26,431 nucleotides of DNA from NCBI GenBank assembly GCA_965368115.1, contig CBDULQ010000015.1, positions 1 to 26,431 of the forward strand, written 5' to 3'. Source of the stretch: CBDULQ01 sp965368115. GTDB taxonomy: Bacteria; Pseudomonadota; Gammaproteobacteria; SZUA-229. The position numbers were made by a program, and so were the translations under genes. The notes beneath the pieces are model-generated. The model was not told where the DNA came from and did no database searches. It saw only the letters and a program-made list of their open reading frames with translations. Positions 8,063 through 15,430 of this stretch are shown in pieces (within the stretch, counting starts at the first letter, position 1; every line of letters begins with the position of its first letter).

Positions 8063-8947
8063 CTAGCCGGTGAGCCGGTCCAGGGCTTCCTGATATTTCT
8101 CTGCCGTCTTGCGCACGATGTCTTCGGGCAGTTCCGGGCCGGGGGCCGTCTTGTTCCAGTCCAGGGTTTCCAGGTAGTCGCGCACGAACTGCTTGTCGAA
8201 GCTGGCCGGACTACTGCCGGGCTGGTACTGGTCCGCGGGCCAGAAGCGGGAGGAGTCCGGGGTCAGCACCTCGTCGATCAGCACCAGCCGGTCCTGCTCG
8301 TCGAGGCCGAACTCGAATTTGGTATCGGCGATGATGATGCCGCGCTGCAGGGCGTAGTCCGCCGCTTCCTGGTACAGTGCCAGGCTGGCATCGCGGACCT
8401 GGGTGGCCAGGTCCGCGCCGAGCAGTTCGACGGTTTTTTCGAAATCGATGTTTTCGTCATGCTCGCCCACATCGGCTTTGGTGGACGGCGTGAAGATGGG
8501 TTCCGGCAGTTTGTCCGCCAGGTCCAGGCCCTCGGGTAACTGGATGCCGCAGATGGCGCCGGTTTTCAGGTAGTCTTTCCAGCCGGAGCCGATAATATAG
8601 CCGCGGACGATGGCCTCCACCGGCAGAGCGCGCAGTTTCTTTACCACCATGGCACGGTCCTGAACCGGTTCCCGCTCGGCGGCATCGGGCAGCACCTGTT
8701 CCAGCGCCAGGTCGTCGGCCAGCTGGTTGGGCAGAATGTGCGCCAGCTTGTTGAGCCAGAAACGGGTCATGCGCGTGAGAATAGCGCCCTTGTTTTCGAT
8801 GGGGGTGGGCATGATGACATCGAAGGCGGAAATGCGGTCGGTGGTGACGATGAGCATGTGGTGATCGTCGATTTCGTAGTTATCGCGTACCTTGCCGCGA
8901 TGGATCAGTTTAAGGCTGCTGATCTGGCTGGTATGTAAGCTGCTCAT
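8063..8947 (-). CDS. purC: phosphoribosylaminoimidazole-succinocarboxamide synthase (SAICAR synthetase)
   Basis: PurC condenses CAIR with aspartate using ATP in de novo purine synthesis. The 294-residue product is of the longer, yeast Ade1-like class. Visible motifs: HRGKVRDNYE with nearby TTDRISAFDVIMPTPI (nucleotide binding), VEAIVRGYIIGSGWKDYLKTG, and IADTKFEFGLD toward the C-terminal half. It is followed immediately by bioD, an unusual pairing of purine and biotin genes in one transcript. The start ATG at 8947 gives the expected N-terminus, although its Shine-Dalgarno is weak. It is divergent from the glutamine amidotransferase at 9070. Confidence 0.96.
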   Translation of the reverse strand: MSSLHTSQISSLKLIHRGKVRDNYEIDDHHMLIVTTDRISAFDVIMPTPIENKGAILTRMTRFWLNKLAHILPNQLADDLALEQVLPDAAEREPVQDRAMVVKKLRALPVEAIVRGYIIGSGWKDYLKTGAICGIQLPEGLDLADKLPEPIFTPSTKADVGEHDENIDFEKTVELLGADLATQVRDASLALYQEAADYALQRGIIIADTKFEFGLDEQDRLVLIDEVLTPDSSRFWPADQYQPGSSPASFDKQFVRDYLETLDWNKTAPGPELPEDIVRKTAEKYQEALDRLTG

Positions 8948-9069
8948 ATGGGCTATTTTGCTGGAGTTGGAAAGATTTTATTCTATCGTAAATGGACAGC
9001 CCGGGTATTTGAAAATATGCTGGGCCCTGTCGAACATAACCATAACGAATATCACCGCGAGAGTGAATC

Positions 9070-9780
9070 ATGAGCAAGATTGCACTGGCCATACGCCATG
9101 TTGCATTTGAAGACCTTGGGCTTTTTGAACGGCCGCTGCAAGCCGCCGGTTACCAGGTGCGTTATCTCGAAGCCGGCATGGACGATCTGCGCTGGATCGA
9201 TCCCTTCAATGCAGATCTGTTGATTGTGCTGGGTGGACCGATCAGTGCGACCAATGATGCCGATTTTCCTTTTATTCAGGACGAGCTGGAAATCATCAAT
9301 AGTCGACTGCAGCAGGATTTGCCGACACTGGGCATCTGTCTGGGGGCGCAGCTGATGGCACGGGCGCTGGGTGCTAAAGTGTACCCGGCCTCGCAGATGG
9401 AAATCGGCTGGGCGCCGATTTCGCTCACCGGGCGCGGCGAACAGAGTGCGCTACGTCACCTGGCCGGCGAGCAGCAGTATCTGCTGCACTGGCACGGCGA
9501 AACGTTCGATCTACCCGAAGGTGCGGAATTGCTGGCGTCCAGCGACATGACCCGGCATCAGGCGTTCGGCTGGAAAAAGCGCGGTTTGGCCCTGCAGTTT
9601 CACCCGGAAGTCACCGTGCACGGTATGGAACGCTGGTATATCGGCCATAGTCAGGAAATTGCCGCGCACTCGGAACTGAGCATTCAGGGATTACGCGAAC
9701 AGACCGAACGCTACGGATATCAGCTCGACCTGCATGCGCTGAAATTCTTCGACGCCTGGCTGGCCGAAGTCAACGACTGA
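9070..9780 (+). CDS. class I glutamine amidotransferase (GMP-synthase-like domain protein)
   Basis: The 236-residue protein is a free-standing triad glutamine amidotransferase. Catalytic residues are visible: Cys90 in LGICLGAQLMA, and His178 and Glu180 in LQFHPEVT. VLGGPISA (about 53-60) supplies the oxyanion-side Gly-Gly motif. It hydrolyses glutamine or a gamma-glutamyl compound, and the acceptor is not known; related enzymes act in GMP synthesis or gamma-glutamyl catabolism. It lacks a synthetase domain, so it is not GuaA. It is a single gene between divergent purC and convergent fadD, whose stop is about 1 bp away. Confidence 0.88.
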   Translation: MSKIALAIRHVAFEDLGLFERPLQAAGYQVRYLEAGMDDLRWIDPFNADLLIVLGGPISATNDADFPFIQDELEIINSRLQQDLPTLGICLGAQLMARALGAKVYPASQMEIGWAPISLTGRGEQSALRHLAGEQQYLLHWHGETFDLPEGAELLASSDMTRHQAFGWKKRGLALQFHPEVTVHGMERWYIGHSQEIAAHSELSIQGLREQTERYGYQLDLHALKFFDAWLAEVND

Positions 9781-9781
9781 A

Positions 9782-11455
9782 TCAGTTGTCGAGATATTGC
9801 TCGCGCAGCTTACGCCGCAAAATCTTGCCGACATTGGTCTTCGGTACTTCTTCGGTGAGTATCAGGCGACGCGGCAGTTTATAGCGCGTCAGGTGCTGTT
9901 CGCAGTGCTGGCGTAACTGCTCCAGGGTGAGCTGCGGATCATCGCTGACCACCACGGCAACCACTTCTTCGCCGCTGTCATCGTGAGGCAGGCCGATGAC
10001 GCCCACTTCGCGTACAGAAGGATGCCCGGCGATGACGTCTTCCACTTCATTGGGATAGACGTTGAAACCGGATACCACAATCATGTCTTTCTTGCGATCG
10101 ACGATCTGCACATAACCATCTTCATCGATTACCGCGATGTCGCCGGTATGAAACCAGCCGTCTTCATCGAATACCTGGCGGGTTTCCTCCTCTCGATTGT
10201 AATAGCCCTGAGTGACCTGAGGACCGCGCAGGCACAGTTCGCCGGCGACACCTGCCGCGACCGTCGCGCCGTTTTCATCTTTTACACAGCATTCCGTGGA
10301 CGGTAAAGGCAGACCGATCTTGCCGGTGTAGTCCGTGACGTCCAGAGGATTGATACAGGCTGCGGGCGATGTTTCGGTCAGGCCATAGGCCTCGATCAGG
10401 GGTGTGCCGGTGACACGTTTCCAGCGTTCGGCGACGCTTCTCTGCACGGCCATGCCGCCACCCAGTGCAATGCGCAGGCGTGAAAAGTCCACTTCGGCGA
10501 AGCCCGGTGTATTGAGCAGGCCATTGAACAGGGTATTGACCCCGGTGATTGCCGAGAAACGCGCATTGCGAATCTGTTTGACGAAATCTTTCATGTCGCG
10601 CGGGTTGGTAATGAGCAGGTTTTCCGCGCCCATGGTCATGTAGAACAGGCAGTTCGCGGTGAGTGAAAAGATGTGGTAAAGGGGCAGCGCGGTAATGATC
10701 TTTTCGTCGTCGCCGACTTCTACCGGTGCGAACCAGGCCGTCACCTGTTGCAGGTTGGCGACCAGGTTGCCGTGAGTCAGTATCGCGCCTTTGGCGATCC
10801 CGGTAGTGCCGCCGGTGTATTGCAGAAAAGCAATATCGTCCTGTTGCAGGCCGGGACGTTGGTATGAGTGATCACTGCCCTGTTGCAATGCCTGGCGAAA
10901 CGGAATGTGCCCGCTCAAAGAATAGCTGGGCACCATCTTCTTGACATGTTTCACCACGGCGTTGAAAAGCATCGATTTGGGGAAGCCGAACATGTCGCCC
11001 ATGCGCGTCACAATGACGTTTTTAAGGGTGGTGTTGGCGACGACTTTTTCCAGGGTGGCGGCAAAGTTTTCCAGTACGATGATGGTGTCCGCTTCCGAAT
11101 CGTTAATCTGGTGCTGAAGTTCTTCCGCGGTATACAGCGGATTGACGTTGACTACGGTAAGTCCGGCGCGCAGGACGCCGAAGATGGAGACCGGATTCTG
11201 AATCAGGTTCGGCATCATGATGGCGACTTTGTTACCCGCGGTCAGGCCGAGACCCTGTTGTAGAAAGGCGGCCAGTTGCTTCGAATATTCATCCAGCTGC
11301 CGATAACTGATGTCGCATCCATAGTTGCTGAAGCTGGTGCGTTCGGCAAAGCGGGAGCAGCAATCTTCGAATACATCGAGCAGGGAATCGTAGGCATCGG
11401 TGTCGGCTTCCGCAGGGACGCCTTCCGGATAGCTGGTAAGCCACGGTCTGGACAT
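9782..11455 (-). CDS. fadD: long-chain fatty-acid-CoA ligase (FadD type)
   Basis: The 557-residue adenylate-forming enzyme activates fatty acids with ATP and CoA at the inner face of the membrane. The AMP-binding P-loop YTGGTTGIAKG lies at 213-223. AYGLTETSPA, DGWFHTGDIA and the linker DRKKDMIVVSGFNVYPNEVED (FACS signature) follow in the expected order. The C-terminal KTNVGKILRRKLR carries the catalytic lysine. Length matches FadD. It ends 1 bp from the convergent amidotransferase gene. No FadR-like operator was recognised upstream. Substrate chain length cannot be set from sequence. Confidence 0.92.
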   Translation of the reverse strand: MSRPWLTSYPEGVPAEADTDAYDSLLDVFEDCCSRFAERTSFSNYGCDISYRQLDEYSKQLAAFLQQGLGLTAGNKVAIMMPNLIQNPVSIFGVLRAGLTVVNVNPLYTAEELQHQINDSEADTIIVLENFAATLEKVVANTTLKNVIVTRMGDMFGFPKSMLFNAVVKHVKKMVPSYSLSGHIPFRQALQQGSDHSYQRPGLQQDDIAFLQYTGGTTGIAKGAILTHGNLVANLQQVTAWFAPVEVGDDEKIITALPLYHIFSLTANCLFYMTMGAENLLITNPRDMKDFVKQIRNARFSAITGVNTLFNGLLNTPGFAEVDFSRLRIALGGGMAVQRSVAERWKRVTGTPLIEAYGLTETSPAACINPLDVTDYTGKIGLPLPSTECCVKDENGATVAAGVAGELCLRGPQVTQGYYNREEETRQVFDEDGWFHTGDIAVIDEDGYVQIVDRKKDMIVVSGFNVYPNEVEDVIAGHPSVREVGVIGLPHDDSGEEVVAVVVSDDPQLTLEQLRQHCEQHLTRYKLPRRLILTEEVPKTNVGKILRRKLREQYLDN

Positions 11456-11550
11456 GGTTCAACTCCATTTTGCACTCGTCAGTGTTTATCGTGTTTATAT
11501 ACAGATGACCGTTCGATAGAAGCGACAGTTCATCCGGCTGACGGGTTTGC

Positions 11551-11651
11551 TGATAATCAGTCTTATAATTAAGAACACGCTAATAGATTCAATGCGCCCT
11601 ACTTAAAAACATAAGCGGCATAAACGGGTAAGCGTGTTCTACTGATTATCA
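11551..11651. repeat. interrupted 21-bp inverted repeat, MITE-like element
   Basis: The right arm is AGCGTGTTCT-ACTGATTATCA (11631-11651). The left arm holds the perfect complements of both blocks, TGATAATCAGT (11551-11561) and AGAACACGCT (11572-11581), separated by a 10-bp insert. The arms enclose 49 bp. No clear target-site duplication is seen. It lies in the 287-bp non-coding gap between fadD and nrtD, where nothing else but the hairpin at 11680 was seen. Confidence 0.55.
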
Positions 11652-11679
11652 TTCAGAGCGGAATTGAAGTACAGACCGA

Positions 11680-11712
11680 CTTTATTCCCTTATTTGGCTC
11701 AAGGGAATAAAG
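11680..11712. repeat. 12-bp perfect hairpin downstream of nrtD
   Basis: CTTTATTCCCTT (11680-11691) pairs perfectly with AAGGGAATAAAG (11701-11712) across a 9-nt loop. It lies 31 bp past the nrtD stop and could end or protect the nrt transcript, but there is no U-tract on the - strand side. Confidence 0.5.
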
Positions 11713-11742
11713 CGGCTGTGTTTTGTGAACCGGTCGACCTGT

Positions 11743-12537
11743 TCAGGCGGCCTCTCGAGACTGGCGTTCGTGCAGGAACTTGAGCACCGCTGCACGATAA
11801 TGATTAAAGGCTTCGTCGTCAGCCAGCGCCAGACGGTCGCGAGGCCGTGGCAGGTCGATATGTAAAATATCGCCGATGGTGGCGGCCGGGCCGTTGGTCA
11901 TCATCACGATGCGATCAGATAACAGCACGGCTTCGTCGACGTCGTGGGTAATCATGATGACCGTGTTACCCAGACTGGCGTGGATCTCCATCAACGAGTC
12001 CTGTAAATGGGCGCGGGTCAGTGCATCCAGTGCGCCGAAGGGTTCGTCCATCAACAGAACTTTGGGTTCCATGGCCAGGGCCCGTGCAATACCCACGCGT
12101 TGTTTCATACCGCCGGAGATTTCCGCGGGAAGTTTGTCGATGGCGTGAGTCATGTGCACCAGTTCCAGGTTGTGCATGATCCAGTCGTGCATTTCGGCTT
12201 TGGTTTTTTTGCCCTTGAACACCTGTTTAACGGCAAGCTCGACATTCTGGTAGGTCGATAACCAGGGCAACAGTGAATGGTTCTGGAATACCACGGCGCG
12301 GTCCGGGCCGGGTTCGTCGACTTCGCGGCTTTCCAGGATGACACCGCCGGCAGTTGCGCGATGCATGCCGGCAACGATGTTGAGTACGGTGGACTTGCCG
12401 CAACCGGAATGACCGATCAGGGAAATGAATTCACCGCGATCGATATCCAGGTTGACGTTGTCCAGTGCTTTGAACGGGCCGTTGTCGGTTTTGAATTCGA
12501 TGCCGACCTGAGTCAGTTGTAAATAAGCAGCGGCCAT
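11743..12537 (-). CDS. nrtD: nitrate/nitrite ABC transporter ATP-binding protein
   Basis: The 264-residue ATPase has Walker A GHSGCGKST (42-50), Q-loop VFQNHSLLPW (83-92), signature SGGMKQRVGIARA (141-153) and Walker B LLMDEPFGALD (161-171). The PWLSTYQNV and SGGMKQR stretches are typical of the nitrate/sulfonate/taurine subfamily. Together with the permease and binding protein just upstream it forms a nitrate-type importer. The protein has no fused NrtA-like regulatory domain, so it is the NrtD/NasD type rather than NrtC. SD AAAGGAG lies 5 bp before the ATG; the gap to nrtB is 32 bp. Confidence 0.92.
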   Translation of the reverse strand: MAAAYLQLTQVGIEFKTDNGPFKALDNVNLDIDRGEFISLIGHSGCGKSTVLNIVAGMHRATAGGVILESREVDEPGPDRAVVFQNHSLLPWLSTYQNVELAVKQVFKGKKTKAEMHDWIMHNLELVHMTHAIDKLPAEISGGMKQRVGIARALAMEPKVLLMDEPFGALDALTRAHLQDSLMEIHASLGNTVIMITHDVDEAVLLSDRIVMMTNGPAATIGDILHIDLPRPRDRLALADDEAFNHYRAAVLKFLHERQSREAA

Positions 12538-12569
12538 AGTGGCTCCTTTATTTAATCTACTTGAGTTGA

Positions 12570-13592
12570 TTAACGAATTACCGCGTTACGGTCCCAGGAT
12601 ACTTTGCGTTGCAACATCAGCATGCTGCGATCGAGCATGAAGCCAATGATACCGATGGCGAATACCGCCACCATGATGCGCGCCAGAGAGTTGGAGCTGC
12701 CGTTCTGGAATTCATCCCAGACAAACTTGCCCAGTCCCGGATTCTGCGCCAGCATCTCCGCAGCAATCAACACCATCCAGCCGATGCCCAGCGACAAACG
12801 CAGACCAGCAAAAATCATTGGCACTGATGATGGCAGCACAATTTTATAAATCTTGGTTGGCCAGTTCAGACGCAGTACGCGGCTGACGTTGATCAGGTCC
12901 TTATCGATACTCGATACACCGATGGCGGTGTTGATGATTGTCGGCCACATGCAGCACAAGGTCACGGTTATGGCCGAATTGAGAAATGATTTTTCGAACA
13001 TCGGATCATCGGACACATAAACGGCGCTGACGATCATGGTTACGATAGGTAACCAGGCCAGCGGCGATACGGGCTTGAAAATCTGAATCAGCGGATTAAT
13101 GGCGCGATGTATGGTGTTGCTCAGGCCGCTGACAATACCGATGGGAATGGCAATCAGGCTGGCAATGATGAAGCCGGTCATCACGGTATATAAACTGGTG
13201 AATATCTGATCCAGAAAAGTCGGTGCGCCGGTATAGGGCCGAATTTTGACTTCCGCGTTCGGATCTTTTTCCAGTTTTTTAGCGTTACGTTTTTCCTGGC
13301 GATCGTAGAAACGTTGTTCCTTGTCGCGCTCATCCATATGTTCCTGGTAGAGGGTCAGCGTTTGCTCCCAGACTTGTGCCGGGCCGGGAACCTTGCCGAG
13401 TGATGTTTCGATCTGCGAAGCTGTGCCGCTCCAGATACCGAGAAAAATCATGAAGGCAGCGATGGGTATCACCAGAAACTGGATGATTTTATTTCCCATA
13501 TTTTTAGGCATTTTGAACTGACTTAAAAACGTCATGGGGCTTGCTGCCTCTACTTTCACGAAAGAAAATTTGTTAAAGGTTTTGAACAACAT
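12570..13592 (-). CDS. nrtB: nitrate ABC transporter permease
   Basis: The inner-membrane permease shows an N-terminal helix (IIQFLVIPIAAFMIFLGIW, about 36-54), a C-terminal block of helices, and the EAA loop region (GLRLSLGIGWMVLIAAEML) that contacts the ATPase. At 340 residues it is longer than the usual 270-290. The extra length is a strongly charged insert, about residues 84-118, rich in Lys, Arg, Glu and Asp, between the first helix and the conserved FLDQIFTSLYTVMTGF segment; such inserts occur in some proteobacterial NrtB proteins. SD AAAGGTG precedes the ATG by 6 bp. A hexaloop hairpin lies in the 62-bp gap to nrtA. Confidence 0.92.
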   Translation of the reverse strand: MLFKTFNKFSFVKVEAASPMTFLSQFKMPKNMGNKIIQFLVIPIAAFMIFLGIWSGTASQIETSLGKVPGPAQVWEQTLTLYQEHMDERDKEQRFYDRQEKRNAKKLEKDPNAEVKIRPYTGAPTFLDQIFTSLYTVMTGFIIASLIAIPIGIVSGLSNTIHRAINPLIQIFKPVSPLAWLPIVTMIVSAVYVSDDPMFEKSFLNSAITVTLCCMWPTIINTAIGVSSIDKDLINVSRVLRLNWPTKIYKIVLPSSVPMIFAGLRLSLGIGWMVLIAAEMLAQNPGLGKFVWDEFQNGSSNSLARIMVAVFAIGIIGFMLDRSMLMLQRKVSWDRNAVIR

Positions 13593-13621
13593 GTCTGCAC
13601 CTTTTGCATATGAGGGTCGTT

Positions 13622-13641
13622 CGAACTCGTCCTTGAGTTCG
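13622..13641 (-). promoter_or_regulatory. hexaloop hairpin between nrtA and nrtB (ANTAR-type RNA element candidate)
   Basis: On the - strand the RNA reads CGAACTC-AAGGAC-GAGTTCG: a perfect 7-bp stem with a 6-nt loop whose first base is A and fourth is G, the known signature of ANTAR-protein targets. No terminator follows it, so it could instead be a processing or stability hairpin that uncouples binding protein from permease levels. Confidence 0.45.
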
Positions 13642-13654
13642 GTTTGACCATCCT

Positions 13655-15046
13655 TTAGATAGTGTCCTTACCTTTGAGACCGATCTTGAACTTGGTCAGG
13701 TAATCATTCGGCTTCTTGCCATCATAGGTGACACCGTCGATGAAATGAGTCTGCGGATCACGGAAACCGTCTTCCTTAGCAAAATCGGGGAAGTCAGAGG
13801 CTTTCATCTTGCCTTCTGCAATCAGCAATTTGGCGGCCTGTGTATAGATGTCGGGGCGATATACTTTTTTAGCGATATCCATGTACCAGCTGTCCGGTTT
13901 CTGATCGGCAATCTGGCCCCAGCGTCGCATCTGCGTCAGGTACCAGATGGCATCGGAATAATAGGGATAGGTCGCGTTGTAACGGAAGAACACGTTGAAG
14001 TCCGGTACTTCACGCTTGTCGCCTTTTTCATATTCGAAAGTGCCGGTCATGCTGTTGGCGATAACTTTGTAATCCGCACCGACATAGTTGCTTTGCGAAA
14101 GGATCTTCACGGCTTCCGGACGATTCTTGTTGTTGTCTTCGTCCAGCCATTTGGCGGCACGAATCAGCGCCTTGACCACGGCCAGGTGGGTGTTCGGGTT
14201 TTTGTCCGCCCACTCCTTACTGACGCCGAATACTTTCTCAGGGTTGTCTTTCCAGATTTCATAGTCGGTGATGACCGGTACGCCGATACCCTTGAAAACG
14301 GCCTGCTGGTTCCAGGGTTCACCCACGCAGTAACCGTAAATGGTGCCGGACTCCATGGTTGCGGGCATTTGCGGTGGCGGGGTTACGGACAGTAAGGCAT
14401 CCGCCTTGATGGTGCCGGAAATATCGCCTTTCTTCGGTGCATAGTAGCCGGGGTGAATGCCGCCGGCGGCCAGCCAGTAACGCAGCTCGTAGTTATGCGT
14501 GGATACCGGGAATACCATACCCATCTTGAACGGCTTGCCTTCCGCCTTGTATTTTTCGACAACCGGTTTCAGGTAGTCGGCCTTGATCGGATGTACCGGC
14601 TTACCGTCTTTATGCGGAATATTCGGTTTCATCTGTGCCCAGATGTCGTTGGATACGGTAATGCCGTTGCCGTTGAGGTCCATGCTGAATGCAGTGATTA
14701 CGTGTGCCTGGGTTCCGAAACCGATGGTGGCACCCAGCGGCTGGCCGGCCAGCATGTGGGCGCCGTCCAGTTCGCCGTCGATGACGCGGTCGAGTAACAC
14801 TTTCCAGTTAGCCTGGGCTTCCAGGGTGACGTACAGACCTTCGTCTTCGAAGTAACCTTTTTCATACGCGATGGCCAGCGGGGCCATGTCGGTGAGTTTG
14901 ATAAAGCCGAACTTAAGATCTTCTTTTTCCAGTTCCAGTTCGGCAAGACTTGCGCTGCTGAATGCACCGCCAGCCAGCAGGGCGGTGGCCAGACTCAGCT
15001 TCTTGAGGAATCCGCGTCGTGATTGCCGTTTGTTATTCGTGAACAT
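13655..15046 (-). CDS. nrtA: nitrate ABC transporter substrate-binding protein, Tat-exported
   Basis: The binding protein captures nitrate/nitrite in the periplasm for the NrtBD importer. I place the start at ATG 15046 rather than an in-frame ATG 29 codons upstream: GGAG sits 7 bp before it, and it gives MFTNNKRQSRRGFLKK with a Tat motif SRRGFLK at residues 9-15 and a cleavage site near SLA-EL (about 35). The mature part shows the CmpA/NrtA pattern (LKFGFIKLTDMAPLAIAYEKGYFEDEGL; LDGAHMLAGQPLGATIGFG; YCVGEPWNQQAVFKGIGVPVITDYEIWK). The 463-residue length fits. The Tat signal argues against its being NasS, the cytosolic NrtA-like sensor. First gene of nrtABD. Confidence 0.93.
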   Translation of the reverse strand: MFTNNKRQSRRGFLKKLSLATALLAGGAFSSASLAELELEKEDLKFGFIKLTDMAPLAIAYEKGYFEDEGLYVTLEAQANWKVLLDRVIDGELDGAHMLAGQPLGATIGFGTQAHVITAFSMDLNGNGITVSNDIWAQMKPNIPHKDGKPVHPIKADYLKPVVEKYKAEGKPFKMGMVFPVSTHNYELRYWLAAGGIHPGYYAPKKGDISGTIKADALLSVTPPPQMPATMESGTIYGYCVGEPWNQQAVFKGIGVPVITDYEIWKDNPEKVFGVSKEWADKNPNTHLAVVKALIRAAKWLDEDNNKNRPEAVKILSQSNYVGADYKVIANSMTGTFEYEKGDKREVPDFNVFFRYNATYPYYSDAIWYLTQMRRWGQIADQKPDSWYMDIAKKVYRPDIYTQAAKLLIAEGKMKASDFPDFAKEDGFRDPQTHFIDGVTYDGKKPNDYLTKFKIGLKGKDTI

Positions 15047-15075
15047 TTCATTCTCCACAATGCTTGGTTCATTGC

Positions 15076-15106
15076 GCGTTCGGCTGACCGGAGTCCTGGC
15101 GAACGC
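15076..15106 (-). promoter_or_regulatory. stable hairpin in nrtA leader
   Basis: GCGTTCG and CGAACGC (7 bp, perfect) enclose a 17-nt loop that contains a further short GAC/GTC stem. It lies 30 nt upstream of the nrtA start and has no U-tract, so it is not a standard terminator. It could be an alternative structure working with the hexaloop hairpin at 15135. Confidence 0.4.
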
Positions 15107-15134
15107 TGTGATTGATTGATGTATTTCAGTCATG

Positions 15135-15150
15135 CGATCGCCGTTGATCG
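15135..15150 (-). promoter_or_regulatory. hexaloop hairpin in nrtA leader (ANTAR-type RNA element candidate)
   Basis: The - strand RNA reads CGATC-AACGGC-GATCG. The 5-bp stem carries a hexaloop with A1 and G4, and the loop is very close to AAGGAC in the nrtA-nrtB hairpin (consensus AASGRC). It lies just downstream of the degenerate sigma-54-like promoter and about 100 nt before the nrtA start. Confidence 0.45.
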
Positions 15151-15164
15151 ATGGTTCTGCGTAT

Positions 15165-15179
15165 TCATGTTCCGTGCCA
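15165..15179 (-). promoter_or_regulatory. degenerate sigma-54-like promoter of nrtA
   Basis: TGGCACG-GAAC-ATGA matches the -24 element perfectly, but the -12 GC is GA. The predicted start, about 15154, leaves a 108-nt leader. The five NtrC-like half-sites lie about 77-195 bp upstream of it, a typical enhancer range. The missing -12 C makes this uncertain. Confidence 0.35.
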
Positions 15180-15230
15180 GATGTATAAGTGATTGTTTAT
15201 GTTGAAGTTATATATTTCTGGCTGAAATGA

Positions 15231-15349
15231 TGGTGCTTTTTTGGTGCGTTGATGGTGCAAGAATCGAATTGCCGGGGGCGTGATGCCTGTAAATGGTGCA
15301 ATTGTCGATGCTCGTCGCCGGGCACGGAATCAATGGTCTAAATTGGTGC
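15231..15349. promoter_or_regulatory. array of five TGGTGC (NtrC-like) half-sites
   Basis: TGGTGC occurs at 15231, 15242, 15253, 15294 and 15344. The first three are spaced exactly 11 bp, one helical turn apart. NtrC binds GCACC-N5-GGTGC dyads, so these match single half-sites, all in one orientation. The surrounding 384-bp region between nrtA and nasT has no gene. Confidence 0.5.
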
Positions 15350-15365
15350 GTTTGTTGATGCGATA

Positions 15366-15403
15366 TAAACAAAAACGCCATGCACAGTTGCTGCGCATGG
15401 CGT
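15366..15403 (-). terminator. intrinsic terminator of nasT
   Basis: ACGCCATGC and GCATGGCGT form a 9-bp stem that extends through CAG/CTG toward a tiny loop. On the - strand it is followed by TTTTTGTTTATAT. It lies about 28 bp past the nasT stop and separates nasT from nrtA. A smaller TTCAGC/GCTGAA hairpin (15408-15426) sits between it and the stop. Confidence 0.8.
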
Positions 15404-15430
15404 TGAGTTCAGCAAAAACAGCTGAATGGT

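Noticed and set aside
7895..8539. 214-aa open frame on + opposite bioD/purC
   Set aside because: It is the antisense of two well-supported enzymes, with low-complexity Gly/Val-rich composition typical of shadow frames in GC-rich genes.
11541..11660. GATAAT/ATTATC stretches as a Fur box
   Set aside because: They belong to the arms of the long inverted repeat, and the 19-bp Fur consensus is not met.
15047..15133. 29-codon N-terminal extension of NrtA
   Set aside because: It lies in the leader, spans a hairpin, and the Tat signal and Shine-Dalgarno favour the start at 15046.
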